Positions 22,787-30,618 of a stretch of 36,118 nucleotides of DNA are shown piece by piece. Every line of letters begins with the position of its first letter. Position 1 is the first letter of the stretch. The translations under genes and the position numbers were made by a program. This stretch comes from Candidatus Nanopelagicales bacterium (GTDB taxonomy: Bacteria > Actinomycetota > Actinomycetes > S36-B12): positions 1 through 36,118 of the forward strand of contig JAFMHB010000022.1 in the NCBI GenBank assembly GCA_017854795.1. Direction: 5' to 3'. The notes under the pieces are model-generated. The model did not search any database, had not been told where the DNA came from, and saw only the letters and a list, made by a program, of their open reading frames with translations.

Positions 22787-25108
22787 ATGATCAAGTTTGC
22801 AGATGTCACGTTGGAGGGGAGCAACCAAAGCATTGTCATTGGCGTTGCTGTCATCGCCATCGCAGCACTGTTTGTTGCAGCCGTTCTCGTGCGCCAAGTA
22901 CTCAGCGCCGACCAGGGAACCGCGCGCATGCAGGAAATCGCCGGGGCAATTCAGGAGGGCGCATCCGCGTTCCTGAACCGTCAATTCAAGACGCTGGCAA
23001 TTTTTGCCGTACTTGTTTTCTTCGTCTTGTTTATCCTGCCCGCGGACACAACGAGTGAGCGAATTGGTCGAAGTATCTTCTTCCTAGTTGGTGCAGTGTT
23101 CTCCGGTGTCACCGGCTACATGGGTATGTGGCTCGCGGTCCGCGGAAACGTTCGCGTTGCAGCTGCGGCAAAAGATGGCACCGAGCAGAAGGCAATGAAA
23201 ATTGCATTCCGCACAGGTGGCGTTGCTGGCATGTTCACCGTTGGTCTTGGCCTCTTCGGCGCCGCCCTCGTTGTTCTCGTCTACAAAGGCGAAGCCCCTA
23301 AGGTTCTGGAAGGCTTCGGTTTCGGTGCGGCCCTTCTCGCCATGTTCATGCGAGTTGGTGGTGGAATCTTCACCAAAGCCGCTGACGTTGGCGCCGACCT
23401 TGTTGGCAAAGTCGAGCAAGGTATCCCAGAAGATGACCCCCGCAACGCGGCAACAATTGCTGACAACGTGGGTGACAACGTAGGTGACTGCGCCGGTATG
23501 GCGGCTGACCTCTTTGAGTCATACGCCGTGACTTTGGTTGCAGCCCTCATCCTTGGTAAAACAGCATTCGGGGAACTTGGTCTCGTCATTCCATTGGTGA
23601 TTCCGGCGATCGGTGTACTGACCGCGGTTGTCGGCATCTTTGCGGTCTCGCCTCGTGAGTCCGACCGATCCGGCATGTCCTCGATCAACCGTGGATTCTT
23701 TATTTCTGCTCTTATTTCGGCGGTGCTAGTAATTGCGGCGGTCTTCACTTGGGTTCCCGAATCATGGGATGAAATTGAAAGCATTGGCGGAATTGCAGCG
23801 ATTGAGGCAGCCGACACAATCAGCCCACGCTGGTACGTAATTGGAGCGGTATTCATCGGAATTATTCTCGCAGCGCTTATCCAGCAACTGACCGCTTACT
23901 TCACCGAAACGAATCGTCGACCAGTTGATGACGTTGCCAAGACTTCGCTTACCGGTCCAGCAACCGTCATTCTCTCCGGTGTTTCCCTCGGACTTGAATC
24001 AGCCGTTTACTCGGCACTTCTCATCGGTGCCGCTGTCTATGGCGCATTCCTCGTTGGGGGCGGCTCGGTTCTGCTCTCACTGTTCGCGATCGCACTCGCA
24101 GGCACAGGTCTTTTGACCACGGTCGGCGTGATCGTTTCCATGGACACATTCGGACCTGTTTCGGACAATGCCCAAGGTATTGCTGAAATGTCCGGTGACG
24201 TCCACGGTGACGGTGCTGCAATTCTGACCCGCCTCGACGCTGTTGGTAACTCCACCAAGGCAATCACCAAGGGAATTGCAATTGCAACCGCGGTGCTCGC
24301 TGCTACAGCACTCTTCGGCGCCTTCCGAGACGCGATCATCGGTGCAACGCTGACGGCCAAGGACGCGGTTGCCGGCTTGAGCCCAGCAGATGCGCTCCAG
24401 TACGGCGGAATCCTCGATGTTGCATCCCCAGCCAACCTGGTTGGTTTGATCATCGGTGCAGCCGTTGTCTTCATGTTCTCAGGTCTAGCAATTGACGCGG
24501 TCTCGCGTGCTGCGGGCGCTGTGATCTACGAAGTACGACGTCAATTCCGCGATCACCCAGGGATCATGGCGGGAACCGAGAAGCCCGAATACGGCAAGGT
24601 TGTCGACATCGTTACCCGTGACTCACTCCGTGAACTGGTAACACCAGGAATCCTGGCCGTGTTCACTCCGATTGCGGTTGGTTTCGGTTTGGGTGTTGGC
24701 GCACTGGGTGCATATCTCGCCGGAACAATTGCTTCGGGTGTTCTCATGGCAGTGTTCCTCTCCAATAGCGGTGGGGCTTGGGATAACGCCAAGAAGTTCG
24801 TCGAAGACGGTAACTACGGAGGCAAGGGATCCCCTGCCCACGAAGCAACCGTCATCGGTGACACCGTTGGTGACCCATTCAAAGACACCGCTGGCCCAGC
24901 CATCAACCCGCTGATCAAGGTAATGAACCTGGTCGCACTCTTGATCGCCCCAGCGATTGTGGGTGTCAGTGTCGGCGCAGATGCCAACGACGCAATCCGG
25001 TACGCGGTAGCAGCATTCGCCGTAATCGTGATTGTGATCGCTGTTGTCATCTCTAAGCGTCGCCCGATTGCGGTCGGTGATTCACAAGAAATCGAGATTG
25101 CCAAGTAA
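22787..25108 (+). CDS. hppA: Membrane proton-pumping inorganic pyrophosphatase
   Basis: HppA splits pyrophosphate and pumps protons out, saving energy in lean conditions. The 773 residues, with about 16 helices, carry the family signatures: KAADVGADLVGKVE, DNVGDNVGDCAGMAADLFES, FGPVSDNAQGIAEMSGDVHG and DTVGDPFKDTAGPAINPLIK, which hold the Asp residues binding Mg-pyrophosphate. The GNSTKA segment has Lys at the position that separates potassium-independent (Lys) from potassium-dependent (Ala) enzymes, so this is a K+-independent H+ pump. A GAGGGAG lies 4 nt before the ATG. A terminator follows. Confidence 0.96.
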   Translation: MIKFADVTLEGSNQSIVIGVAVIAIAALFVAAVLVRQVLSADQGTARMQEIAGAIQEGASAFLNRQFKTLAIFAVLVFFVLFILPADTTSERIGRSIFFLVGAVFSGVTGYMGMWLAVRGNVRVAAAAKDGTEQKAMKIAFRTGGVAGMFTVGLGLFGAALVVLVYKGEAPKVLEGFGFGAALLAMFMRVGGGIFTKAADVGADLVGKVEQGIPEDDPRNAATIADNVGDNVGDCAGMAADLFESYAVTLVAALILGKTAFGELGLVIPLVIPAIGVLTAVVGIFAVSPRESDRSGMSSINRGFFISALISAVLVIAAVFTWVPESWDEIESIGGIAAIEAADTISPRWYVIGAVFIGIILAALIQQLTAYFTETNRRPVDDVAKTSLTGPATVILSGVSLGLESAVYSALLIGAAVYGAFLVGGGSVLLSLFAIALAGTGLLTTVGVIVSMDTFGPVSDNAQGIAEMSGDVHGDGAAILTRLDAVGNSTKAITKGIAIATAVLAATALFGAFRDAIIGATLTAKDAVAGLSPADALQYGGILDVASPANLVGLIIGAAVVFMFSGLAIDAVSRAAGAVIYEVRRQFRDHPGIMAGTEKPEYGKVVDIVTRDSLRELVTPGILAVFTPIAVGFGLGVGALGAYLAGTIASGVLMAVFLSNSGGAWDNAKKFVEDGNYGGKGSPAHEATVIGDTVGDPFKDTAGPAINPLIKVMNLVALLIAPAIVGVSVGADANDAIRYAVAAFAVIVIVIAVVISKRRPIAVGDSQEIEIAK

Positions 25109-25124
25109 TACAGATTCATAAGCG

Positions 25125-25163
25125 AGAGGGTCGGGCCAAGTGCTCGGCCCTCTTGTGCTTTTC
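25125..25163 (+). terminator. Rho-independent terminator of hppA
   Basis: A 12-bp stem with two G-T wobbles (25125-25136 with 25142-25153) closes a 5-nt loop and is followed within a few bases by TTTT. It lies 17 nt after the hppA stop. Confidence 0.75.
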
Positions 25164-25235
25164 CGGGGACCTCCTCATTAGTGCTGGCCCACAAAATATA
25201 GGAGTGAGAAGCCTCAATTCAGGGGGCGGTGCGAT

Positions 25236-25249
25236 ACCTATATATAGGT
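25236..25249. promoter_or_regulatory. Palindrome at the candidate topA promoter
   Basis: ACCTATATATAGGT is a perfect 14-bp palindrome about 60 bp before the topA ATG. Its TATA core can serve as a -10. A symmetrical, A/T-rich promoter would open readily under high negative supercoiling, which is how topA genes are usually induced; that link is inference. Confidence 0.4.
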
Positions 25250-25259
25250 GTGTCCTACC

Positions 25260-25296
25260 GTCAGGTTTCGATCGAAGGGGATTTTTGGCCCCTGAC
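25260..25296 (+). promoter_or_regulatory. Structured leader of topA
   Basis: GTCAGG at 25260-25265 pairs with CCTGAC at 25291-25296 and encloses a self-complementary TTCGATCGAA and a GGGG...CCCC pair. The fold ends just before the GAGAGG ribosome-binding site of topA, so it could affect its translation. Confidence 0.35.
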
Positions 25297-25309
25297 CCGA
25301 GAGGATCAC

Positions 25310-28030
25310 ATGGCGAGCAAGACACTGGTGATTGTTGAATCACCGGCCAAGGCGAAGAAGATTGCTGGCTATCTTGGACCCGATTACGAGGTTCTCGCAT
25401 CAGTTGGCCATATTCGCGACCTTGTTGCTAAGAAGTCTGACCTTCCACTCGAGGAGCGCAAGAAGCCGTGGGCAAAGCTGGCCGTGGACGTTGATGACGG
25501 TTACAAAGCGTTCTACATAGTCCACGAATCCAAAAAAGCGACAATCAAGGCGCTCAAGGCTGCCCTGAAGAATTCTGATGAACTCCTGCTGGCAACGGAC
25601 GAGGACCGCGAGGGTGAAGCAATCTCCTGGCACCTCATGGAAGTCCTTCAGCCCAAGGTTCCTGTCAAGCGCATGGTCTTCAACGAGATCACCAAGGAAG
25701 CAATCCAAGAGGCGGTCGCCAATACCCGCGATGTGGACATGGATCTGGTGGAAGCCCAGGAGACCCGCAGAATCGTGGACCGGCTTTACGGCTACCCCGT
25801 CTCTGAGGTGCTCTGGAAAAAGATCGGGCGCGAAGCTCGTTCTGCTGGCCGCGTTCAATCTGTTGCGGTGCGTCTCGTTGTTGAGCGCGAACGAGTCCGT
25901 ATGGCCTTCAACTCAGCTGGATATTGGGATGTGAAGGGTAAGTTCACTCCAGGGGATTTTGAGGCCAAACTCGCATCAATCGACGGCAAGCGAATCGCAT
26001 CTGGTGGTGATTTCAACCAGTTGGGTGAATTGGTTAAGACCGATGTTGTGCTCCTTGACGAAACTGAATCAAAAGCATTTGTCGCATCCCTTGCCGGTGT
26101 TGAATACACAGTTCGTTCCGTTGAACAAAAGCCCGGACAGCGCAAGCCAAAAGCTCCATTCACAACTTCAACAATTCAGCAGGAAGCGTCAGGTCGATTC
26201 CGTTGGGGTTCGCAGCGCACCATGCGAGTTGCTCAGGGACTCTATGAAAACGGCTACATCACATACATGCGAACCGACTCGGTCAACCTCTCCGCGCAAG
26301 CGTTGAATGCTGCACGCAAACAGGCCACCGAGTTGTACGGCCCCGAGTACGTTGAGACGACCCCACGCGTGTGGGCTAACAAATCAAAAAATGCCCAAGA
26401 GGCCCATGAGGCAATTCGGCCGGCGGGTGACACTTTCCGCACCCCGGGTGAAGTGAGCAAGGAACTGACAGGCGACGAATTCCTTCTCTATGAACTAATT
26501 TGGAAACGCACCGTCGCCAGTCAGATGGTGAACGCTCAGGTTGCCACCACCACGATCAAGTTCGGTGCTCAAGCAGCAGACGGTAAAGACGCTGAATTCA
26601 GTGCCAGTGGAACGGTTGTAATTTTTGCGGGATTCAAGGCCGCACTTGACGAACTCGTCTCTGAGGATGACAAAGAAGAAGACCGTCAGCTCCCGGCATT
26701 GAGTGAAGGTCAAAAACTCAACGCGAAGGAACTCACGCCAGAGGGTCACACCACTAAGCCTCCAGCACGATTCACGGAAGCAACATTGGTAGGCAAGCTC
26801 GAAGAACTCGGAATCGGCCGTCCATCAACGTATGCATCCATCATGTCAACAATTGTTGATCGTGGATACGTGTGGAAAAAGGGATCAGCACTTGTCCCCA
26901 GTTTCACAGCCCTTGCTGTTGTCCGACTCCTTGAAGAACACTTTGGTGAATTGGTCGACTACAAGTTCACCGCCAATATGGAGGAAGCACTCGATGAAAT
27001 CGCGATGGGCAAAACCAATCGCGTCAAACAACTCGATGCATTTTGGCGCGGCGGGGAAATGTCCACGGGTCATTTCCATGGTGTGAAAGCACTGACCGAA
27101 GACCTTGGTGCAATTGATGCTCGTGGAATTGCGACCATGCCGATTAAGGGAACCGACGCCATGCTGCGCGTGGGCCGTTACGGAGCCTATGTCGAGCGTG
27201 GTGAAGAACGCGCGAATATCCCGATGAGCACAGCACCGGATGAACTCACCGCTGAGTTGGCCGAGCACTTACTCCTTGAGCCTTCAGGGGACCGGGAACT
27301 CGGCCTTCACCCTGATACCGGACTCATGATTGTGGCTAAATCTGGTCGCTACGGCCCTTATGTAACGGAGAACCTGCCAGAAGGCTCACCCAAGTCAGCT
27401 AAGCCACGCACCGCGTCGCTCTTTAGTTACATGAAGCCGAGTGATGTATCACTGGATCAGGCGATTTCACTCCTGAGCCTGCCGCGCATTGTCGGGATTG
27501 ACCCTGAGTCCGCGGAGGAAATCACCGCGCAGAATGGTCGTTACGGTCCCTATCTCATGAAGGGTAAAGACTCACGATCGTTGGACAACGAGGATCGAAT
27601 CTTTGAAGTAACCCTTGCCGAAGCTTTGCAGTTGTATTCCCAGCCGAAAGTACGACGCGGTAAAGGTCAAGCTGCTGGGCCACTGCGTGAGATTGGCATC
27701 GACCCATCGAGTGGAAAGTTGATTGTTGTCAAGGAAGGGCGCTTTGGCGCTTATGTCACCGACGGTGAAATCAACGCAACCCTTCGGGTTGCCGACGACC
27801 CGATGAGTGTTGGTCTTGATCGGGCAAGTGACCTGATCGCTGAGCGCCGGGCAAAAGGGCCAGCTCCCAAGAAGGTTGCCAAGCGGGCACCTGCCAAGAA
27901 AACGGCAAAGAAGGCAGCTAAGAAAACGGCAAAGAAGGCAGCTAAGAAAACGGTAGCTAAGAAGACGGTAGCGAAAAAAGCTGAGCCGACAGCGGCTGAC
28001 GTTATGTCCGGCCAAGAAGTCACAATCTAG
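25310..28030 (+). CDS. topA: DNA topoisomerase I
   Basis: A type IA topoisomerase that relaxes negative supercoils. From ATG 25310 (GAGAGG 6 nt upstream) it has 906 residues. The Toprim domain begins TLVIVESPAKAKKI and holds the acidic triad in ATDEDREGE (about 97-103). The active-site Tyr319 is in ITYMRTDSVNLS, the same number as in E. coli. The C-terminal half has several actinobacterial TopA-C repeats marked by GRYGPYV or GRFGAYV, in place of zinc fingers, and a Lys-rich tail (AKKTAKKA repeats) that binds DNA and aids processivity in Streptomyces and Mycobacterium. It is followed by tmk and holB on the same strand. Confidence 0.97.
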   Translation: MASKTLVIVESPAKAKKIAGYLGPDYEVLASVGHIRDLVAKKSDLPLEERKKPWAKLAVDVDDGYKAFYIVHESKKATIKALKAALKNSDELLLATDEDREGEAISWHLMEVLQPKVPVKRMVFNEITKEAIQEAVANTRDVDMDLVEAQETRRIVDRLYGYPVSEVLWKKIGREARSAGRVQSVAVRLVVERERVRMAFNSAGYWDVKGKFTPGDFEAKLASIDGKRIASGGDFNQLGELVKTDVVLLDETESKAFVASLAGVEYTVRSVEQKPGQRKPKAPFTTSTIQQEASGRFRWGSQRTMRVAQGLYENGYITYMRTDSVNLSAQALNAARKQATELYGPEYVETTPRVWANKSKNAQEAHEAIRPAGDTFRTPGEVSKELTGDEFLLYELIWKRTVASQMVNAQVATTTIKFGAQAADGKDAEFSASGTVVIFAGFKAALDELVSEDDKEEDRQLPALSEGQKLNAKELTPEGHTTKPPARFTEATLVGKLEELGIGRPSTYASIMSTIVDRGYVWKKGSALVPSFTALAVVRLLEEHFGELVDYKFTANMEEALDEIAMGKTNRVKQLDAFWRGGEMSTGHFHGVKALTEDLGAIDARGIATMPIKGTDAMLRVGRYGAYVERGEERANIPMSTAPDELTAELAEHLLLEPSGDRELGLHPDTGLMIVAKSGRYGPYVTENLPEGSPKSAKPRTASLFSYMKPSDVSLDQAISLLSLPRIVGIDPESAEEITAQNGRYGPYLMKGKDSRSLDNEDRIFEVTLAEALQLYSQPKVRRGKGQAAGPLREIGIDPSSGKLIVVKEGRFGAYVTDGEINATLRVADDPMSVGLDRASDLIAERRAKGPAPKKVAKRAPAKKTAKKAAKKTAKKAAKKTVAKKTVAKKAEPTAADVMSGQEVTI
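27896..27943 (+). repeat. Two exact 24-bp tandem copies inside topA
   Basis: Two identical 24-base units encode the Lys-Ala tail of topoisomerase I (residues reading KKTAKKAA), with a shortened third copy after them. Such in-frame repeats can change number by slippage and so vary the tail length between strains. Confidence 0.85.
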
Positions 28031-28038
28031 GAACAACC

Positions 28039-28650
28039 ATGACCGGATATTTCATTGCATTTGAGGGTGGTGAAGGTGTTGGTAAGTCCACCCAAGAAGC
28101 CCTGCTCGCAGATTACTTAACCCAGATAGGTAAGACGGTAATTCGCACCCGCGAGCCGGGTGGCACGCCAGCAGCCGAGCAAATCCGTGACACGGTCCTG
28201 AGTCGGGAACATGAAGGTATGAATCCCCAAAGTGAGGCACTACTTTTTGCCGCTGCGCGCGGGGATCACGTTGCTCGGGTGATCCGACCGGCGATCGCCC
28301 GAGGTGATGTCGTGATCTGTGATCGTTTTATCGACTCGTCGATCGCCTACCAAGGGTATGCGCGTGCACTCGGTCCCGATCGCGTCAGAGATTTAAGCAT
28401 GTGGGCCACTGGCGGACTTCTTCCTAACCTCACCATCGTGTTGACCCTTGACCCTGAAGTGAGCATGAAACGGGTGATCAATCCTGATCGCATGGAAGCT
28501 GAACCGATGCAGTACCACCGCGATGTCGCCGACGCATTCATTGAAATTGCTGCGCTGGATCCTGATCGTTACCTAGTAGTCGATGCAACAGGAACGAAGG
28601 AAGAAATTGCTAAGGTTATTCGTCAACGGGTAATGCAGGAATTGAATTAG
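28039..28650 (+). CDS. tmk: Thymidylate kinase
   Basis: Tmk turns dTMP into dTDP for DNA synthesis. The 203 residues show the P-loop FEGGEGVGKSTQ (residues 7-18), the DR(E/Y)-type segment TREPGGTPAAEQIR, and DRFIDSSIAYQGYARALG, which binds the substrate. The ATG follows topA by 8 bp with a TAGGA overlapping the topA stop, so the two are probably co-transcribed. holB begins 2 bp after its stop. Confidence 0.96.
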   Translation: MTGYFIAFEGGEGVGKSTQEALLADYLTQIGKTVIRTREPGGTPAAEQIRDTVLSREHEGMNPQSEALLFAAARGDHVARVIRPAIARGDVVICDRFIDSSIAYQGYARALGPDRVRDLSMWATGGLLPNLTIVLTLDPEVSMKRVINPDRMEAEPMQYHRDVADAFIEIAALDPDRYLVVDATGTKEEIAKVIRQRVMQELN

Positions 28651-28652
28651 AA

Positions 28653-29858
28653 GTGCAACCGATATGGGATGCACTCGTCGGTCAGGCTGATGTAGTTGAA
28701 AAACTAAGCCGTGCGGTAAGTGACGCTGAGAAAATCCGAGTTGGTGAACCGGGTCCTGCTATGACGCACGCTTGGTTAATCACTGGGCCGCCGGGATCGG
28801 GAAGGTCAACGGCTGCAACGACATTTGCCGCTGCACTCATTTGTCCATTGAATGGTTGCGGCGCCTGTCAGATCTGTCGAATGGCTCCCGTCGGTGGTCA
28901 CCCTGACGTTGAAATTATTACTCCCAGTGGCTTGTCCTACGGTGTTGACGAGGCCCGCGAACTGGTTCGTCTTTCATCCCTTGCGCCCATTGACAGTCCT
29001 TGGCGAGTGATTGTGATGGAAGACGCTGACCGTCTCACCGACCAAGCATTTGACTCGCTCCTAAAAAGTTTAGAAGAACCAACCCCGCATACCGTGTGGG
29101 TGTTGTGTGCTCCCAGTGTCGAAGACGTACTCCCGACAATCGTGTCCAGAACGAGACACGTTTCGTTGCGTACACCAACGACAAAAGACGTTACCGAACT
29201 CCTGATCAACACCTACAAGATTGATCCCGCAATGGCGGCATTTGCTGCTCGTGCATCACAAGGTCATATCGGTCGGGCGCGTGGATTGGCCACCGAGGAA
29301 GCGAGTCGCACCAGAAGACAGTCTGATTTGCGAGCAGCAATCAGCCTTCGGGACATTCCCTCATGTATTTTTGCGGCGCGCGACATGGTCACTGAAGCAA
29401 CAGCGGCTGCAAACACTCGAGCGGACATACTCGATACCAAAGAGGATGTATTACTTCGGGCGGCATTTGGTATTGAAGAGGGAAGCCGGGTCACAGGAAC
29501 TTCTAAGCGCAGTGTTGATTCTGCTAAGAAGCAACTTCTTGCCCACCAAAAAACTAGGCGCAAGCGAATGATCCGTGACGAGGTGGACAGGTCCCTCGTT
29601 GATCTACTCGGATTATTCCGCGACATTCTGATTGTTCAACTTGATAGCAATCTAGAACTCATCAATCAAGAGATGCGCCCTGCAATCGAGTCATTTGCTG
29701 CTCGTGGCAATCCTGCGGACACCACCCGCACACTTGAAGCTATTGAACGTGCTCGGGCATCGATTAAGGCAAACACGCCACCGCAGCTTGCCCTTGAAGC
29801 ACTGATGGTTTCGATCAAAGATCCGAAGCTCGCATCAGTCCATACGAATATGCAATAA
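28653..29858 (+). CDS. holB: DNA polymerase III subunit delta'
   Basis: Delta' is part of the clamp loader that puts the sliding clamp on DNA. The 401-residue protein starts at GTG 28653 (MQPIWDALVGQ, a typical opening). The P-loop-like GPPGSGRST has Arg for the usual Lys, common in delta' proteins, which do not hydrolyse ATP. Cys64, Cys69, Cys72 and Cys75 form the zinc module. The Walker B-like region reads VIVMEDADRLT, and sensor 1 is TIVSRTRH. Its last 44 bases overlap the end of the convergent membrane-protein gene. Confidence 0.93.
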   Translation: MQPIWDALVGQADVVEKLSRAVSDAEKIRVGEPGPAMTHAWLITGPPGSGRSTAATTFAAALICPLNGCGACQICRMAPVGGHPDVEIITPSGLSYGVDEARELVRLSSLAPIDSPWRVIVMEDADRLTDQAFDSLLKSLEEPTPHTVWVLCAPSVEDVLPTIVSRTRHVSLRTPTTKDVTELLINTYKIDPAMAAFAARASQGHIGRARGLATEEASRTRRQSDLRAAISLRDIPSCIFAARDMVTEATAAANTRADILDTKEDVLLRAAFGIEEGSRVTGTSKRSVDSAKKQLLAHQKTRRKRMIRDEVDRSLVDLLGLFRDILIVQLDSNLELINQEMRPAIESFAARGNPADTTRTLEAIERARASIKANTPPQLALEALMVSIKDPKLASVHTNMQ

Positions 29859-30600
29859 GTGAGTTGGCGGCGGGCTGTAGGTTCACTGCGCCACCAATGT
29901 CGGGTGAGGCCAGAAGTTCAGCTGCTGCGGAAAGCAAATTGTCGTAACTGTCACAACCTAATTCCAGTCGTTGAGCAACGACCGCCGCAGCGCTATTTGC
30001 GCTATTAGCCGCGGCTGTTCCTGGAAGTGAGGAACTCAGTTGATGCAAAACCATAAGTCGATCACAGAGTGCATTGAGTGCAACGGCTGCCTCCGCGTCG
30101 GCATTGAGCATTTCGCGGCCGGCATCACCGTGTAGAACGGAAATACTGGTGCTCATGTTCACCACTTGAGTGCGAACCGCGAGGTATCGTTTGACGCAAT
30201 CACGGCCAATTGCCCCGCGAGGCAAAGGTGTTGCGGGTGGAGCGAAGTTCCTCATTACCGGTCGACTCCCCAATCGGCGCCAACGGCGGATACTGACCAA
30301 GGAGAGGAGTGCTCCGCCAGCACTGAGTAGCCACAGGCCCGGCGCGGTGTTAACGACTGCCAGGGTACCGGTAGTTAGGGCGACCCCACCTCCAGCAATC
30401 GCGCCGAAACGAAGTGAATCCAAACGAGCCTGATATCTACGATGCGCTTTTTTCTCAGTCGCTAATTCCATTTTGTAAGCGCGATTCAACGTCTTATTGC
30501 CGGTGGCAGCGGAGAATGCGTCAATTACATTCAGGCCCTTGGCAATCCCTGCTTCGACCATGGCTGAGATCTCTGCCGGTGTGGGTGGTTGTCGGCTCAC
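29815..30600 (-). CDS. Membrane protein of unknown function (PspM-like layout)
   Basis: The 261 residues contain a charged N-terminal helical part, two adjacent hydrophobic helices (about 66-103: FGAIAGGGVALTTGTLAVV and PGLWLLSAGGALLSLV) and a long, mostly helical C-terminal part rich in Ala, Ser and Leu. This layout resembles the actinobacterial phage-shock membrane protein PspM, but the match is by layout only. The GTG at 30600 is used because TACGGT lies 6 nt upstream. It is divergent from the lipoprotein hydrolase gene through a shared promoter, and its 3' end overlaps holB by 44 bp. Confidence 0.6.
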   Translation of the reverse strand: MSRQPPTPAEISAMVEAGIAKGLNVIDAFSAATGNKTLNRAYKMELATEKKAHRRYQARLDSLRFGAIAGGGVALTTGTLAVVNTAPGLWLLSAGGALLSLVSIRRWRRLGSRPVMRNFAPPATPLPRGAIGRDCVKRYLAVRTQVVNMSTSISVLHGDAGREMLNADAEAAVALNALCDRLMVLHQLSSSLPGTAAANSANSAAAVVAQRLELGCDSYDNLLSAAAELLASPDIGGAVNLQPAANSLIAYSYGLMRASDL

Positions 30601-30605
30601 CGATA

Positions 30606-30612
30606 TACCGTA
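30606..30612. promoter_or_regulatory. Shared bidirectional -10 for two leaderless genes
   Basis: The seven bases TACCGTA give TACCGT on the plus strand, 7 nt before ATG 30619, and TACGGT on the minus strand, 6 nt before GTG 30600. Both hexamers fit TANNNT and overlap by five bases. Only 18 bp separate the two start codons, so no other promoter can fit between them. Confidence 0.6.
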
Positions 30613-30618
30613 AGGCGC

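Noticed and set aside
23281-23856. Long minus-strand open frame opposite hppA (191 codons)
   Set aside because: It is an antisense shadow of strongly conserved pyrophosphatase codons and has no ribosome-binding site or family resemblance.
27890-27985. Repeat array in topA as a CRISPR or minisatellite
   Set aside because: The units are in frame, without spacers, and encode the usual Lys-Ala tail of actinobacterial topoisomerase I.
28785-28811. Lys-to-Arg change in the holB P-loop as a defect
   Set aside because: Delta' subunits generally do not hydrolyse ATP and often carry altered P-loops.
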